This document shows positions 62,498-64,000 of a stretch of 64,000 nucleotides of DNA, one piece after another. Source of the DNA: Romboutsia sp. CE17 (GTDB taxonomy: Bacteria > Bacillota > Clostridia > Peptostreptococcales > Peptostreptococcaceae); NCBI RefSeq assembly GCF_012317385.1, contig NZ_CP051144.1:992001-1056000 (forward strand), written 5' to 3'. Numbering within the stretch: position 1 is the first letter of the stretch; every line of letters begins with the position of its first letter. Below the pieces are notes generated by a model. That model was not told the DNA's origin. It was given only the letters and a program-made list of their open reading frames with translations, and did no database searches. Position numbers and translations under genes: made by a program.

Positions 62498-63289
62498 ATG
62501 AAAAAAGTTATATTTTTTGATATAGATGGAACATTAATAGATTGTTTTGGTGGAATTGTTGATATAACTCCAAAGGTTAAAGAAGTAATTCGTGCAGTTC
62601 AAAAAAATGGTGATTATGTATTTATTGCTACAGGTAGACCATATGCTCTTTTAAGTCAAAATTTATTAGATTTTGGTTTTGATGGATTTATATTATCTAA
62701 TGGAGCACATGTTATAATAAATAATGAAACCATATATAGCGAAACTATTGATAAGGAATTTATATCGACATTAGAAAATGAATTAGAAAAAAATAATATT
62801 CAATATATCTTACAAGGTGAATTATATTCTTATTTAAAAGATAAGTTTGATGATTTTTATGCTTATTATGATAAAATAGGTGTATCAAGAAAATACTTAA
62901 AAGGAAATTACACTTTAGATGAAGTAGAAGCACATAAAGTAGAGATGTTATGTCCAGATGATAAATCTATGGATATTTGTATATCTCTAGTAAAAAGTAA
63001 TCCAGAGTGTGATTATTTTAGTAGTATAAATAAAAGAGCTGTAGAATTATATTTAAAGAAAAATACCAAAGCTACGGCTATATTAAAAACAATAGAATAT
63101 CTAAATATACCTATTGAAAACACTTATGCTTTTGGGGATGGAAAAAATGATATAGAAATGCTTAGTGTTGTAGGTTGCGGAATAGCTATGGGTAATGCAA
63201 GTGATGAGGTAAAAAAATATGCTAAACAAGTTACTGATTCTGTGCAAAATGATGGGGTAGCTATAGGGATTGAAAAATATGTAATATGA
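62498..63289 (+). CDS. Cof-type HAD-superfamily phosphatase
   Basis: 263-aa cytosolic phosphatase of the IIB (Cof) subfamily. Motif I FFDIDGTLID with nucleophile Asp near residue 8, motif II in ATGRP, motif III Lys region AVELYLKKNTKATAI and motif IV FGDGKNDIEML followed by GCGIAMGNASDEVKKYA. A large C2 cap domain lies between motifs II and III. The substrate (sugar phosphate or FMN-like) is unknown. ATG 62498 follows GGGGG by 5 nt; the ATG at 62486 overlaps that site. Confidence 0.92.
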   Translation: MKKVIFFDIDGTLIDCFGGIVDITPKVKEVIRAVQKNGDYVFIATGRPYALLSQNLLDFGFDGFILSNGAHVIINNETIYSETIDKEFISTLENELEKNNIQYILQGELYSYLKDKFDDFYAYYDKIGVSRKYLKGNYTLDEVEAHKVEMLCPDDKSMDICISLVKSNPECDYFSSINKRAVELYLKKNTKATAILKTIEYLNIPIENTYAFGDGKNDIEMLSVVGCGIAMGNASDEVKKYAKQVTDSVQNDGVAIGIEKYVI

Positions 63290-63336
63290 TAAAAATAAAT
63301 TTAAGAGCATATTTAGAGAATGTAAATAAATAATAT

Positions 63337-63376
63337 AAAAAACACATGCAAAATATAATTTGCATGTGTTTTTTAT
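63337..63376. terminator. Bidirectional terminator between convergent genes
   Basis: 16-bp perfect stem AAAAAACACATGCAAA (63337-63352) with its complement (63359-63374), 6-nt loop. Confidence 0.92.
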
Positions 63377-63427
63377 ATTATTTCATATTTAAAGATAATA
63401 TTACCTATAATTAAACAGATATTTTAA

Positions 63428-64000
63428 TTATAATTCTATTGTACTTTCACCATCATCTTTAAAAAATTTTTTAGCATACATAAGTAGTACTCCTGTTACA
63501 GGAACAGATAATAGTATGCCTATAAAACCAGTATACTTAGTAGCAATAGTAACAGCTAATATTGTAAATATAGGAGGAACTCCAACTTGTTTTCCAACAA
63601 AGAATGGCTCAAGTACAGCACTCTCTATTTGTTGAACAACAACCATAACAATTAATACAATGATAGCTTTATCAAAGGAGAAGAATAAGTTTACTACTAC
63701 AGCAATTATCGTACCGATTATTGGACCGAAAAATGGAATCATATTAGTAATACCGGCTATAATACCTAGGAAAAGAGCATATTTTGAACCTGCTAAATGA
63801 AGTATTATAGTACAAATAATAGCATAAATAGTTGAATCAGTAGCTTTAGCGACTATATAAACTCCTATATTTTTGTCTAATATGTTAACAAATTCTTTTA
63901 TCTTTAAATAGTATTTTTTCAATAATTTTTTAGCTACTATATTAGCTATATGAAGAGATTTTTCTTTAGATAAAAGTAAGTAAACTGATATAACTATTCC
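63428..64000 (-). CDS. AI-2E family transporter, C-terminal part (5' end outside window)
   Basis: Polytopic membrane protein of the AI-2E/PerM family (autoinducer or small-molecule/ion export). The frame stays open to the right edge, where it reads GIVISVYLLLSKEKSLHIAN, so the start is beyond 64000; a TTG at 63922 is internal. The visible 190 residues contain LGIIAGITNMIPFFGPIIGTI, QQIESAVLEPFFVGKQVGVPPIFTILAV and GFIGILLSVPVTGVL, the family's most conserved part. About 150-200 N-terminal residues are missing. The true substrate of most members is unknown. Confidence 0.9.
   Translation of the reverse strand, partial: GIVISVYLLLSKEKSLHIANIVAKKLLKKYYLKIKEFVNILDKNIGVYIVAKATDSTIYAIICTIILHLAGSKYALFLGIIAGITNMIPFFGPIIGTIIAVVVNLFFSFDKAIIVLIVMVVVQQIESAVLEPFFVGKQVGVPPIFTILAVTIATKYTGFIGILLSVPVTGVLLMYAKKFFKDDGESTIEL

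Overview
The window is a 64 kb piece of an AT-rich, low-GC Gram-positive chromosome. Strong AGGAGG-type ribosome binding sites, TTGACA/TATAAT promoters, S-box and T-box RNAs, a CodY-like box, NrdR-like boxes and protein matches all point to the Clostridia, most likely a Peptostreptococcaceae relative of Clostridioides, Romboutsia or Paraclostridium. The family placement is inferred from gene order and protein character, not from a search. I see no rRNA, tRNA, CRISPR array, prophage or insertion sequence.

Layout. 1-7.2 kb is the conserved block tsf-pyrH-frr-(67-aa ORF)-uppS-cdsA-dxr-rseP-ispG, which links translation, phospholipid synthesis and MEP-pathway isoprenoid supply. 7.2-19.4 kb holds a cell-wall amidase, a FUSC-type membrane protein, an EamA transporter, a class II (B12) ribonucleotide reductase, an asparagine T-box with asnA, an LRAT-like protein and a SWIM/SNF2 helicase. 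19.5-25.8 kb has twin lipoproteins, a SAM-I riboswitch with metNIQ, a CNNM/HlyC-type protein and a 3-methyladenine glycosylase. 26-33.7 kb has proC, an ABC exporter pair, and an ECF sigma / anti-sigma / MecA-like PBP operon followed by a DUF3298 secreted protein. 33.8-37.9 kb has a DUF1002 protein, a second cis-prenyltransferase, a 59-aa gene and a CrtI/CrtN-like desaturase. 38-47.4 kb has nrdEF behind two NrdR-like boxes, a GlpA/GlpB-like flavoprotein pair, a MarR regulator and a NatA/NatB-CPBP transporter. 47.5-64 kb holds a Cys-rich protein, a stand-alone PTS EIIC, a lipoprotein cyclophilin, ftsH, a bioF-like gene remnant, a MATE pump, a flavodoxin, a patatin, a TPR glycosyltransferase, an MFS carrier, threonine ammonia-lyase, CodY-box ilvE, a HAD phosphatase and a truncated AI-2E transporter.

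The points most worth a second look are: (i) the ECF sigma / DUF6241 anti-sigma / PBP2a-like operon with a candidate self-directed ECF promoter; (ii) a divergent locus of variant UppS plus CrtI-like desaturase around a 59-aa gene; (iii) two genes whose only sensibly spaced start codons are AUU and AUA, the former behind a promoter whose spacer is three hexamer repeats; (iv) a mutually exclusive hairpin switch at the uppS start; (v) leader hairpins at proC, the MATE gene and ilvE; (vi) a frameshifted bioF remnant. Many gene starts were moved downstream from the longest reading frame on the basis of ribosome binding site spacing or promoter position; each entry says where.
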